Source: Desulfobacterales bacterium
GTDB taxonomy: Bacteria > Desulfobacterota > DSM-4660 > Desulfatiglandales > B25-G16
Assembly (NCBI GenBank): GCA_013375385.1
Contig: JABXJY010000039.1
Coordinates: forward strand, 1-14,369
Length of the DNA: 14,369 nt
Reading direction: 5' to 3'
Position numbers and translations under genes: made by a program
Shown here: piece after piece, positions 7,115-13,787 of the stretch
Position numbering within the stretch: position 1 is the first letter of the stretch
Layout of the letters: each line of letters begins with the position of its first letter
Notes under the pieces: generated by a model
What the model was told of the DNA's origin: nothing
The model's input: only the letters and a program-made list of their open reading frames with translations
Databases searched by the model: none

Positions 7115-8293
7115 TCACTCAGCTCTTGAAGCCACTCCCGCTACTTCACTAAATACCCTTAACATCTCGAGGTGATTCCTCTCAAGGGAGTACCGTTGGC
7201 CCGTGAGGGAGGCCTCTTTTGACATCCTCTCAAGCTTCTCTGACGAAAGAAAACCCTTCATCGCCTCAGCGAGCTCGGCGGGCACTGGAGGGTGCGAGAT
7301 GATATACCCGTCTTTACCGTGTGTTATGATTCCTGCAGCGCCGTTATAGATGGTGGTAATCGCTGGAAGACCGCATGACATCGCCTCTATGACTACCAGC
7401 GAACATGCATCATAGAATGTAGGGAGAACCAGCACGTCGCAATTTGCATAGTACTCTTCAGGGGTCTTTGTGGGGCCTGTAAACACTACTGTATCATCGA
7501 GACCTAACTCCACGATTCGTCTCAATAGTGAAGGGTAGGGGTGCTCTCCTACGGCCAGCACTTTGAAGTTACCGGCATCTAATTTCTTCAATTGTGCCGC
7601 AGCCTCGATTAAAGGAACTATCCCCTTTTTTTTCAGATCATACGACATGAAAAGATAGGCTATATCATTATCCTTTATCCCCAATTGTTGCCGTATTGAG
7701 CCCCTTAAGCGCTCTCGTAGACCGATATTATACTTTTTAGTATCTATGCCGTTGTAGATAAGGTCTATTTCCTCTTTGTTTATGCCGTAGAATGATGCAA
7801 TATCTTCTCTGACCATCGGGGAGATTGCTATGATTTTCGGTCTTGGGTTGATCCTGAATGGTGCGGACTCTATCCAATGTCTAACCTTATCTTTCAATGA
7901 AATGGTAATGATTAAACGCTTTATCAGGCGTAGAATCATATTCCTTTCTGCATAAACCTTTCTGGCTGTGGAGAACCGATGGACTCCGCCGTGGCTTTGG
8001 TACACGTTCATCCATATAGTGTTCCCGAAACCCAGAATTACATCGAAGTCTTGACCCTTTAACATCTCTTTATGTTTCAAGGCAAACAAAATCATCTTGG
8101 CGCAAGATGGTAAGAATATTGGAATCTTTATCCTGTGGAAGAAGGCGGTATGCGGTTCACCATCCCAACTTAGACCGAAGAGATGTATCTCCCATCCCTT
8201 CTTAACCAGGCTGGATGCAAGAGAGATAGCATATGACTCTGCTCCACCCTTGTACCTGCTAAAATCCTCAATTGCCAGTGCGATTTTTTTCAC
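7115..8293 (-). CDS. Family 4 glycosyltransferase, WaaG-like LPS core enzyme
   Basis: A 392-residue GT-B enzyme, probably a retaining glucosyl- or related transferase acting on the LPS core at the inner membrane. The N-terminal domain has YKGGAE (14-19), the acceptor-side glycine loop, and DFDVILGFGNTIWMNVYQSHGGVH, which resembles WaaG. The C-terminal domain has DLIYNGID, VFTGP, and the nucleotide-sugar site YDACSLVVIEAMSCGLP followed by YNGAAGIITHGKDGYII. The first residue of the usual E-x7-E is Asp here, a change also seen in relatives. The start is GTG at 8293 with no clear ribosome binding site. It lies 20 bases after the stop of the WaaE-like gene and is probably translated from the same transcript. 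Confidence 0.86.
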   Translation of the reverse strand: MKKIALAIEDFSRYKGGAESYAISLASSLVKKGWEIHLFGLSWDGEPHTAFFHRIKIPIFLPSCAKMILFALKHKEMLKGQDFDVILGFGNTIWMNVYQSHGGVHRFSTARKVYAERNMILRLIKRLIITISLKDKVRHWIESAPFRINPRPKIIAISPMVREDIASFYGINKEEIDLIYNGIDTKKYNIGLRERLRGSIRQQLGIKDNDIAYLFMSYDLKKKGIVPLIEAAAQLKKLDAGNFKVLAVGEHPYPSLLRRIVELGLDDTVVFTGPTKTPEEYYANCDVLVLPTFYDACSLVVIEAMSCGLPAITTIYNGAAGIITHGKDGYIISHPPVPAELAEAMKGFLSSEKLERMSKEASLTGQRYSLERNHLEMLRVFSEVAGVASRAE

Positions 8294-8313
8294 TGTGCAG
8301 CAATACTTCTTTG

Positions 8314-9084
8314 TTATGAAGAGAGGTGCCGATTTCCAACCCTATTCGCCAGCTCCCGAAGTTTTACGTATCTGACAAAAAGGGCATAGGCAGAGGTGAG
8401 GGCAATAATAAATCCTGGGAGCCCATCTAAAAAACCCAATCTAAAGAAGTAAACCTCTATAAACTTAAAGGGTGGCCTCAAGAGCAAAAGTAAAGGACTA
8501 TAACGCTTACCCTCCTCGAATATATTTTGTGCCAGGAGAGTCGAGAATCTATCAACAGTTTGAAGCTGACCCGAGATAGTTCCATCATATGGGTAGTGCA
8601 AAAGATTGTTCCTTAAGGTGCCCACTTCTCCGTTCACATGGACCCTCTCATGGACCCGCATTCCTACCCAATACCCTTTGTTACGCTTAAAAAGCCTAAG
8701 CTGCCTGTCGGGATAAAATCCGCTGTGCTTGATCCATCTTCCTTGATAGAAGGAAAGTCGTGGCATTGTATAACCGTCTTTGGCGTGTCCTTTTTCAATC
8801 TCTTCCCTAATCTCATGCCGAAGACCGTGGCTTATCTTTTCATCCGCGTCAATACTTAGTACCCAATCACCAGTGACCTTAGAAAGGGCAAAGTTCTTTT
8901 GGTTAGTATACCCACACCACCTCCTTTGATAAACCTTATCGGTGTACTCTCTGGCAATTGCCACTGTTCCATCCTGACTCATCGAATCAACAACTACTAT
9001 CTCGTCTGCCCATGTCGAGCTCTCAAGGCACCTTTTAATGTTCCTTTCTTCGTTAAAACATATAATGCAGACTGATAGTGTCAT
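8314..9084 (-). CDS. Family 2 glycosyltransferase, WaaE/KdtX-like
   Basis: A 256-residue enzyme of the WaaE/KdtX/LgtF group, which adds a beta-linked glucose to the first heptose of the LPS inner core in enterobacteria and Haemophilus. Motifs: SVCIICFNEERNI (4-16), DSMSQDGT (33-40), the metal-binding DADE (79-82), then the family-typical RLFKRNKGYWVGMRVHERV and the YPYDGTISGQL segment. The C terminus (about 205-240) is hydrophobic or amphipathic, which would hold it on the membrane. A GGAAAG ribosome binding site lies just before the ATG at 9084, and a near-consensus promoter lies at 9135-9163. It heads a two-gene minus-strand operon with the WaaG-like gene. The exact sugar is inferred from family only. 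Confidence 0.87.
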   Translation of the reverse strand: MTLSVCIICFNEERNIKRCLESSTWADEIVVVDSMSQDGTVAIAREYTDKVYQRRWCGYTNQKNFALSKVTGDWVLSIDADEKISHGLRHEIREEIEKGHAKDGYTMPRLSFYQGRWIKHSGFYPDRQLRLFKRNKGYWVGMRVHERVHVNGEVGTLRNNLLHYPYDGTISGQLQTVDRFSTLLAQNIFEEGKRYSPLLLLLRPPFKFIEVYFFRLGFLDGLPGFIIALTSAYALFVRYVKLRELANRVGNRHLSS

Positions 9085-9134
9085 GGGAACTTTCCGGCAC
9101 TGGGCAGTATTCTGGGCAGTTCAATTTGTTGGTG

Positions 9135-9163
9135 AGTATATGGGAGAGTTGATAGGCAGTCAA
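9135..9163 (-). promoter_or_regulatory. Sigma70-type promoter for the WaaE-like/WaaG-like operon
   Basis: On the minus strand: TTGACT (9163-9158), a 17-base spacer and TATACT (9140-9135). It lies about 50 bases upstream of the ATG at 9084. Each box is one base off consensus. Confidence 0.65.
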
Positions 9164-9222
9164 TCAAAAATTGGAACCTATCTTCTAGCACTTTTGAGTA
9201 TTATTTTTTATCCCCTTTTCAC

Positions 9223-9251
9223 TTTATCCAAGAATCGGTGTGTGGTATATT
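9223..9251 (+). promoter_or_regulatory. Weak candidate promoter for rfaE1
   Basis: TATATT (9246-9251) is preceded 17 bases earlier by TTTATC (9223-9228), a poor -35 box. It is the best candidate I could find in the 276-base divergent gap, and the call is tentative. Confidence 0.25.
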
Positions 9252-9300
9252 TTAGTGCCCTGAAAGATTTTTAAGGTAGAATATTAACTTAGTGGGCATG

Positions 9301-9321
9301 CATTGGGGCGAAGCCCCTATG
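9301..9321. other. GC hairpin in the rfaE1 leader
   Basis: CAT-T-GGGGC-GAA-GCCCC-T-ATG forms an eight-pair stem with one T-T mismatch and a GAA loop, 40 bases before the rfaE1 start. No poly-T tract follows, so an intrinsic terminator is unlikely. A role in the leader mRNA is possible but unproven. Confidence 0.45.
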
Positions 9322-9360
9322 TTCCATTTTCCTGTGGTTAAAGAATGGTGAAAAGCGGGC

Positions 9361-10359
9361 ATGAAAGATATTGATAGGGAATACTTGAATAAGGGAATTG
9401 AGAATTTTGGAAAATCAACGATACTTGTCATCGGCGATATCATGTTAGATCAATTTATCTGGGGAAAGGTCTCAAGAATATCCCCGGAGGCGCCCGTACC
9501 TGTGGTAGAGGTTGAGGAAGAAACTACCATGTTAGGTGGTGCTGCGAATGTTGTCAATAACCTTGCTTCATTAGGTGGAAAAGTGCTGTTGTGTGGAGTT
9601 GTAGGAGATGACTCGCCAGGAAGAGAGATAATCTCAAAATTACATGAATTAGATGTTGATATTAGCGGGATTGCCATTGAACATGATAGGCCTACGAGCG
9701 TTAAAACAAGGATCATAGCCCACGCCCAACAGGTTGTCAGGTACGACCGGGAGAAAAGGATCCCTTTGAAACAAAAGACTATGAATCGAATTGTAAATCT
9801 CATTCATGAAAAAAAGAAGCATCTCTCAGGTATCCTCGTCTCTGATTATGGTAAAGGTGTCGTGTCCCGCAAACTTATGGACGGAGTGAGAGGTGTCATT
9901 TCAGATTGTAATTTTCCTGTAACAGTGGATCCAAACGTAAAGAATTTCCCACTATACAAAGATGTAACGATAATCACACCCAATCATAATCAGGCGGGCG
10001 AAATAGCAGGCCTGAAAATTGTTAATGAAGAAGACCTCATGAAAATTGGGAAAAAGCTGTTAAATAAGAAAAGGTGCAGGGCCTTATTGATCACTAGAGG
10101 TAAGGATGGTATGACCCTCTTTGAGGAGGAGGATAAGGTAACATACATTAAGTCAGTGGCACGAGAAGTATATGATGTGACTGGTGCTGGAGACACAGTC
10201 ATTGCTGCCCTTACGCTCGGCATAGCTGCGGGGCTGGATATGAAATCTGCGGCCTATCTATCTAATCTGGCGGCAGGGATAGTGGTTGGAGAGGTAGGAA
10301 CATCATCGGTAAACATCAATAATCTCAAAGAGTTGATTGCCACTCATATCTCGCAGTAA
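9361..10359 (+). CDS. rfaE1: D-glycero-beta-D-manno-heptose-7-phosphate kinase (RfaE1/HldA)
   Basis: Phosphorylates heptose 7-phosphate at C1 to give heptose 1,7-bisphosphate, a step of ADP-heptose synthesis for the LPS core, in the cytoplasm. It belongs to the PfkB/ribokinase family. N-terminal GDIMLD (25-30), then SRISPEAPVPVVEV, which is diagnostic of the heptose kinase subgroup, and GGAANVVNNLA (59-69). The C-terminal PfkB signature DVTGAGD places the catalytic base at Asp278. Its 332 residues match the kinase half of bifunctional HldE (about 475), so the adenylyltransferase part (HldC/RfaE2) must be encoded elsewhere. The ATG at 9361 has a weak ribosome binding site (AAAAGCGGG). It starts the right-hand gene series and supplies the donor pathway for the heptosyltransferases in this window. 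Confidence 0.93.
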   Translation: MKDIDREYLNKGIENFGKSTILVIGDIMLDQFIWGKVSRISPEAPVPVVEVEEETTMLGGAANVVNNLASLGGKVLLCGVVGDDSPGREIISKLHELDVDISGIAIEHDRPTSVKTRIIAHAQQVVRYDREKRIPLKQKTMNRIVNLIHEKKKHLSGILVSDYGKGVVSRKLMDGVRGVISDCNFPVTVDPNVKNFPLYKDVTIITPNHNQAGEIAGLKIVNEEDLMKIGKKLLNKKRCRALLITRGKDGMTLFEEEDKVTYIKSVAREVYDVTGAGDTVIAALTLGIAAGLDMKSAAYLSNLAAGIVVGEVGTSSVNINNLKELIATHISQ

Positions 10360-10429
10360 CGAGCAGGAAGTAAACAGTAAGCAGAAAAACCAAGAAGAAA
10401 CTAGTAACGGGTAACTAGCAACGAACAGT
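10354..10429. repeat. Period-7 degenerate tandem repeats (two blocks)
   Basis: Block one (10354-10388): CAGTAAC, GAGCAGG, AAGTAAA, CAGTAAG, CAGAAAA. Block two (10402-10429): TAGTAAC, GGGTAAC, TAGCAAC, GAACAGT. Block one contains the stop codon of rfaE1 and block two reaches the GTG start of the next gene, so the whole spacer is made of heptamers apart from a 13-base A-rich interruption. Confidence 0.6.
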
Positions 10430-10976
10430 GAGCACCCCTGAAGAAGTAAAAAAGGTAAAGTTGATAAGTAGCCTCTTTTCTTCAGAAGAAGACCTGATAG
10501 AGAAGGTTATCAAACAGATGGAAGGATCTTTAGGTCCAGTTGACTGGGTAAGTGAAAAACTCGCTTTTGACAGGACAAGATACTATGCGAAAGAGATGGG
10601 ATGGCCTCTATGCAGGCGATTCATATCTTTTTCCAACCTTATCATGCCGGATTCTATTGTGGATATAAAGCTGGTGACCAATACAATCGAGAATGGGCAT
10701 CTTGTTGACAGAAGAAGGAAGATCAACATTGATCCAGGCTATATATCCCTAGAGAGGTTGATTCTTGCCAGTGGTAAGAACTATTCCCATAGAATATATT
10801 TGAGAAAGGGGATATACGCAGATCTCACCCTTGTCTTTCACGCTGGGACCTTTAAGCCTCTGCCATGGACATATCCTGATTATGCCGATGAGAAAATCAT
10901 TGGCTATTTTAATGTGATAAGGAATGGTTATTTGCAATATTTGAGAAGAGGAGAAACAGATCTGTCTGAAGTCTGA
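10428..10976 (+). CDS. DUF4416 family protein
   Basis: A 182-residue cytoplasmic protein of a conserved family without known function. It matches DUF4416 by its layout: an N-terminal PEEVKKVKLISSLFSSEEDL, a GPVDWVSE segment, DRTRYYAKEMGWPLCRRFISF, then NIDPGYISLERLILAS, YSHRIYLRKGIYADLTLVF and PLPWTYPDYAD. The many conserved aromatic, Asp and His residues suggest an enzyme or nucleotide/RNA-binding role, but that is inference. No signal peptide or membrane segment is seen. The GTG start at 10428 lies at the edge of a heptamer repeat block and lacks a recognisable ribosome binding site, yet the encoded N terminus fits the family. It sits 68 bases after rfaE1 and 32 before yicC, in a neighbourhood I associate with Desulfobacterota. 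Confidence 0.85.
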   Translation: MSTPEEVKKVKLISSLFSSEEDLIEKVIKQMEGSLGPVDWVSEKLAFDRTRYYAKEMGWPLCRRFISFSNLIMPDSIVDIKLVTNTIENGHLVDRRRKINIDPGYISLERLILASGKNYSHRIYLRKGIYADLTLVFHAGTFKPLPWTYPDYADEKIIGYFNVIRNGYLQYLRRGETDLSEV

Positions 10977-11008
10977 AGGTTCTTCCCCAATTCAAAAGAG
11001 GGATAGTT

Positions 11009-11887
11009 ATGCTTAAGAGTATGACCGGATATGGTAGGGCCGAATCTTCAAAAGAGACCCTGGAATTTAGTGTTGAAGTAAGGTCAGGAAATAATCGGTA
11101 CAGAGATATTATCTTGAGGCTCCCTCAGGGTCTGCAGCCAAGTGAAGACAGGATCAGGTCCATAGTTTCCTCCAGGATAAAAAGGGGGAGAATCGAGGTA
11201 TCCATCCAGATGAAAGACAATGAGAATAAGGGCTTGAAGCTGGAGCTAAACAGACCATTAGTAAAGGCCTATACTAGCATTTTCAATGAACTAAATGAGG
11301 AACTTGGGTGTAAGCAGCCCATTGATCTGTCCTTTTTCTCTCAGCTGAAAGATGCTATTATTGTCAAACAAGAAAGCGTTGATCTTGAAAGGATATGGCC
11401 TGATCTAAAGGATGTTATAGAAGAGGCCTTACTGTCATTGGAAACGATGAGAGTGGATGAGGGCAAGGCCCTAGAAAGAGACTTTTCACTGCGATTAAAC
11501 AGGATTAAAGGACGTATCGAGGAGATCAGAAATAGGGCCAAAATAACAGTTGAGGAATACAGAGATAAACTTAGACAAAGGATTAAAAAACTGATAGAAG
11601 CCGCTGATATAGTTGAAGATCGGTTGATGCAAGAAGTAGCTTTTATTGCGGACAGGTCTGATATCACCGAAGAGCTGATTCGGGTGGAAAGTCACTTGGA
11701 TCAGTTCAGAGGTTACATGAATCAGGACGATGTAATTGGGCGCAGGCTGGATTTCTTAGTGCAGGAGATAAATAGAGAGGTTAATACAATGGCAGCTAAG
11801 GCTGCAGATTCCTTTGTTTCACAGCTTGTAGTTGAGATCAAGGCTGAATTGGAGAGGTTGAGGGAGCAGATTCAAAATGTGGAATAG
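11009..11887 (+). CDS. yicC: YicC-family endoribonuclease
   Basis: A 292-residue protein close to the usual length (E. coli YicC is 287). It starts with the hallmark LKSMTGYGRAE, has the N-terminal YicC_N domain to about residue 155, a charged helical linker (about 160-210) and the C-terminal DUF1732 domain with LMQEVAFIADRSDITEEL, ESHLDQF, GRRLDFLVQEINREVNTMAAK. E. coli YicC is an RNase implicated in turnover of the small RNA RyhB. The substrate here is unknown. A clear AAGAGGGA ribosome binding site (10997-11004) precedes the ATG. It lies 32 bases after the DUF4416 gene and upstream of remA and gmk, a common bacterial arrangement (yicC-gmk). Confidence 0.93.
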   Translation: MLKSMTGYGRAESSKETLEFSVEVRSGNNRYRDIILRLPQGLQPSEDRIRSIVSSRIKRGRIEVSIQMKDNENKGLKLELNRPLVKAYTSIFNELNEELGCKQPIDLSFFSQLKDAIIVKQESVDLERIWPDLKDVIEEALLSLETMRVDEGKALERDFSLRLNRIKGRIEEIRNRAKITVEEYRDKLRQRIKKLIEAADIVEDRLMQEVAFIADRSDITEELIRVESHLDQFRGYMNQDDVIGRRLDFLVQEINREVNTMAAKAADSFVSQLVVEIKAELERLREQIQNVE

Positions 11888-11904
11888 GCATTAGAGTAGA
11901 GGAA

Positions 11905-11947
11905 AAGTACTTAAAGCTATAAGTGACTAAAGTGCTTAAAGTTACAA
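11905..11947. repeat. Period-9 degenerate tandem repeat (AAGTGCTTA type)
   Basis: Units AAGTACTTA (11905), a short AAGCTAT (11914), AAGTGACTA (11921), AAGTGCTTA (11930) and AAGTTACAA (11939) run head to tail just after yicC. It is distinct in period and sequence from the heptamer arrays. The rest of this 130-base spacer shows no further gene or strong promoter. Confidence 0.55.
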
Positions 11948-12017
11948 GGTATGATGGGGGTTTACCTTGAACTATAGGGAGTTTAGCTTACCCAATTAAA
12001 TATAGGAGAAAAGCGTT

Positions 12018-12287
12018 ATGGATCCAAGTTTACTTAATATTGGTTTTGGCAATTTTCTTGTATCAAGAAGGGTCATAGCCATTATCTCACCATCTTCGGC
12101 ACCAGTCAGACGACTTCGCGAAGAGGCAAGGGATGATAAAAGGCTCATTGATGCAACACAGGGTAGAAGAACAAGATCAGTGATCATAACCGATAGCAAT
12201 CATGTGATACTGTCTGGTGTTCAATCTGAGACAATAGCCCAGAGGTTTTCTCCAGACGGTACAATAAGAGGGGAAGATTTGACATAA
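12018..12287 (+). CDS. remA: RemA-like (DUF370) putative DNA-binding regulator
   Basis: An 89-residue protein of the RemA/DUF370 (UPF0296) family. In Bacillus subtilis RemA binds DNA and activates biofilm matrix genes; in Gram-negative bacteria the role is not established. Here NIGFGNFLVSRRVIAIISPSSAPVRRL (7-33) is followed by LIDATQGRRTRSVIITDSNHVILS. The GRRTR arginines (50, 51, 53) correspond to the basic patch thought to contact DNA in the Bacillus protein. The length is typical. AGGAG at 12004-12008 precedes the ATG by about nine bases. It lies 39 bases before gmk and 130 after yicC. The gene name is by homology and does not imply a matrix role. Confidence 0.88.
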   Translation: MDPSLLNIGFGNFLVSRRVIAIISPSSAPVRRLREEARDDKRLIDATQGRRTRSVIITDSNHVILSGVQSETIAQRFSPDGTIRGEDLT

Positions 12288-12326
12288 GGATGATCCGGAG
12301 AAAATCTCAAGATTAGCAGAAAAAGC

Positions 12327-12935
12327 ATGGACGAGAAAGGACAGATCTTTGTTATCACTGCTCCCTCAGGTACCGGGAAAACAACAATAATAGATAGCAT
12401 AAGGAAAAGCATGAGGGGGGTTGGTTATTCTATTTCTCACACCACTCGAATGCCGAGAGAAGGGGAGGTCAATGGGTATCACTACTATTTTGTTGATCGA
12501 GCAGGGTTTCAAGAAATGATTGAGGCCCATGAATTTATAGAGTGGGCCGTTGTCTATGATCAGCTCTATGGCACTTCCATCTCAAGTATAAACAGGGAAC
12601 TATCCTCAGGTAAAGACGTTTTGATGGATCTTGATATCCAGGGGGCTGAGGCGATAAAAAGGCGATTCCCTGAATCTCTATCAATATTCATTCTCCCTCC
12701 ATCAATGGAGATTCTTAAGGAGAGACTGAAAGGAAGATCAACAGATGAGAAAAGAGACATAGATCTACGGATGAGAAAGGCGGTAGAGGAAATCCAGAGA
12801 TGCAGAGATTACGATTTCATTGTCATCAATGATGATCTGAATCAGGCAGCAAGAGAAATAGAGGCAATTATTACTGCCCAGAGGGCCCACAGAAAGAGAC
12901 GTTTTCCAGTAGTTCAAGAGATATTCCATTTATAA
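12327..12935 (+). CDS. gmk: Guanylate kinase
   Basis: Converts GMP and ATP to GDP and ADP in the cytoplasm, feeding guanine nucleotide pools. The 202-residue protein has the P-loop APSGTGKT (12-19), the GMP-binding region SISHTTRMPREGEVNGYHYYF (Ser35-Phe55, with Arg41, Arg44, Glu47 and Tyr54), then EWAVVYDQLYGTS, DVLMDLDIQGA and the lid region RLKGRSTDEKRDIDLRM. All expected catalytic and substrate residues appear present. The ATG at 12327 has a weak AGCAGAAAAA upstream. rpoZ, which often follows gmk in proteobacteria, is absent here; rlmB comes next, 30 bases on. Confidence 0.96.
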   Translation: MDEKGQIFVITAPSGTGKTTIIDSIRKSMRGVGYSISHTTRMPREGEVNGYHYYFVDRAGFQEMIEAHEFIEWAVVYDQLYGTSISSINRELSSGKDVLMDLDIQGAEAIKRRFPESLSIFILPPSMEILKERLKGRSTDEKRDIDLRMRKAVEEIQRCRDYDFIVINDDLNQAAREIEAIITAQRAHRKRRFPVVQEIFHL

Positions 12936-12965
12936 AGATTATCTGTAACCGTTAAGGTAAAAGGC

Positions 12966-13703
12966 TTGCCACAGGCTATATCTGGCATAAACGCAGTTAA
13001 GGAAAACCTCAGGGAAGGTAAAGGTATAGTTGAACTCTTAGTCGCAAGAGGGAGGAAGATTGGGCGGGTGAGGGAAATACTGGATATGGCCAGAGAGAGG
13101 GGAATACCAATAAGATACAAAGACAAGATATACTTGGATAAAATCTCGCCCGGCTTTTCCCACCAGGGTGTACTAGCTATTGTAAGCAATTACAGTTACT
13201 TCCATTTAGAGGATTTGACAAGAACTGCCCTTGCCAGTGAGAAAAAAGCACTTCTCCTTGTTGCGGATCACATTACTGACGCGGGGAATCTTGGATCTCT
13301 GATCAGAACCGCTGAATTCTTTGGAGTCCAGGGTCTTCTTCTGCCCAGGGACAGATCAGCCTCCATAACGGATATTGTTCACAAAAGATCAGCAGGTGGA
13401 TCAGCCTATCTCCCCGTAGCCAGGGTGGTTAATCTAGCAAGAGCTCTTGAACAGTTGGCGGGTGCAGGTCTCTGGATTGTAGGCGCTACGGGGGAGAGCA
13501 AGACAAACATTTATGAGTTTGACTGGAACAGGAATCTAGTTCTGGTAGTGGGGAGCGAGGGTCAAGGGTTAAGTAGGCTTGTCAGAGATCGATGTCATCA
13601 CCTGGTTAGCATACCACCATTGGGCCATCTCAATTCCCTTAACGTATCTGTCGCCGCAGGGACTATCCTCTCTGAGATTGTGAGACAGAGAGGTGATTTT
13701 TAG
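12966..13703 (+). CDS. rlmB: TrmH/RlmB-family 23S rRNA 2'-O-methyltransferase
   Basis: A 245-residue SPOUT methyltransferase of the RlmB type, which methylates the 2'-OH of a guanosine in 23S rRNA. The N-terminal substrate-binding domain (about 1-75) contains AISGINAVKENL and FSHQGVLAIV. The catalytic domain holds the three trefoil-knot motifs: NLGSLIRTAEFFG, VVGSEGQGLSR and IPPLGHLNSLNVSVAAG. The start is TTG at 12966. The reading frame is the same as that of gmk, whose TAA (12933-12935) is the only stop before it, and no ATG or GTG lies between, so TTG is the only usable start. AAGG at 12954 is a modest ribosome binding site. Relatives methylating tRNA exist; RlmB is preferred from motif spelling. 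Confidence 0.9.
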   Translation: MPQAISGINAVKENLREGKGIVELLVARGRKIGRVREILDMARERGIPIRYKDKIYLDKISPGFSHQGVLAIVSNYSYFHLEDLTRTALASEKKALLLVADHITDAGNLGSLIRTAEFFGVQGLLLPRDRSASITDIVHKRSAGGSAYLPVARVVNLARALEQLAGAGLWIVGATGESKTNIYEFDWNRNLVLVVGSEGQGLSRLVRDRCHHLVSIPPLGHLNSLNVSVAAGTILSEIVRQRGDF

Positions 13704-13781
13704 CAAACAGTAAGCACTCGGCAGTGAGCAGTATGCGTCAGAAGAGCTTCAATACAGACTGCGTACTGCCAACTGCTTACT
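13702..13781. repeat. Inverted arrays of heptamer repeats; possible two-way terminator
   Basis: A left array of heptamers AGCAAAC, AGTAAGC, ACTCGGC, AGTGAGC and AGTATGC begins inside the rlmB stop codon. The right part carries the same kind of unit on the opposite strand (AGTAAGC, AGTTGGC, AGTACGC). Arms 13709-13732 and 13758-13781 match at 20 of 24 positions with a 25-base loop. The position between the convergent rlmB and maf genes suits a two-way terminator, though no clean poly-T tail follows. Confidence 0.55.
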
Positions 13782-13787
13782 CATGCG

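Noticed and set aside
9083..9274. Small hydrophobic plus-strand frame in the divergent gap
   Set aside because: Its ATG overlaps the start of the WaaE-like gene on the other strand, no ribosome binding site precedes it, and the minus-strand promoter at 9135-9163 lies within it.
9301..9321. Leader hairpin of rfaE1 considered as an intrinsic terminator or riboswitch
   Set aside because: No T tract follows, and the leader has no recognisable riboswitch architecture; kept only as an unexplained hairpin.
10354..10429. Heptamer blocks considered as a CRISPR array
   Set aside because: Units are 7 bases and contiguous with no unique spacers, and no cas gene is present.
11341..11667. 108-codon antisense frame inside yicC, and a similar 117-codon one at 9450-9803 inside rfaE1
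   Set aside because: Ser/Leu/Ile-rich low-complexity products typical of the complement of a real coding strand; the sense frames have full family motifs.
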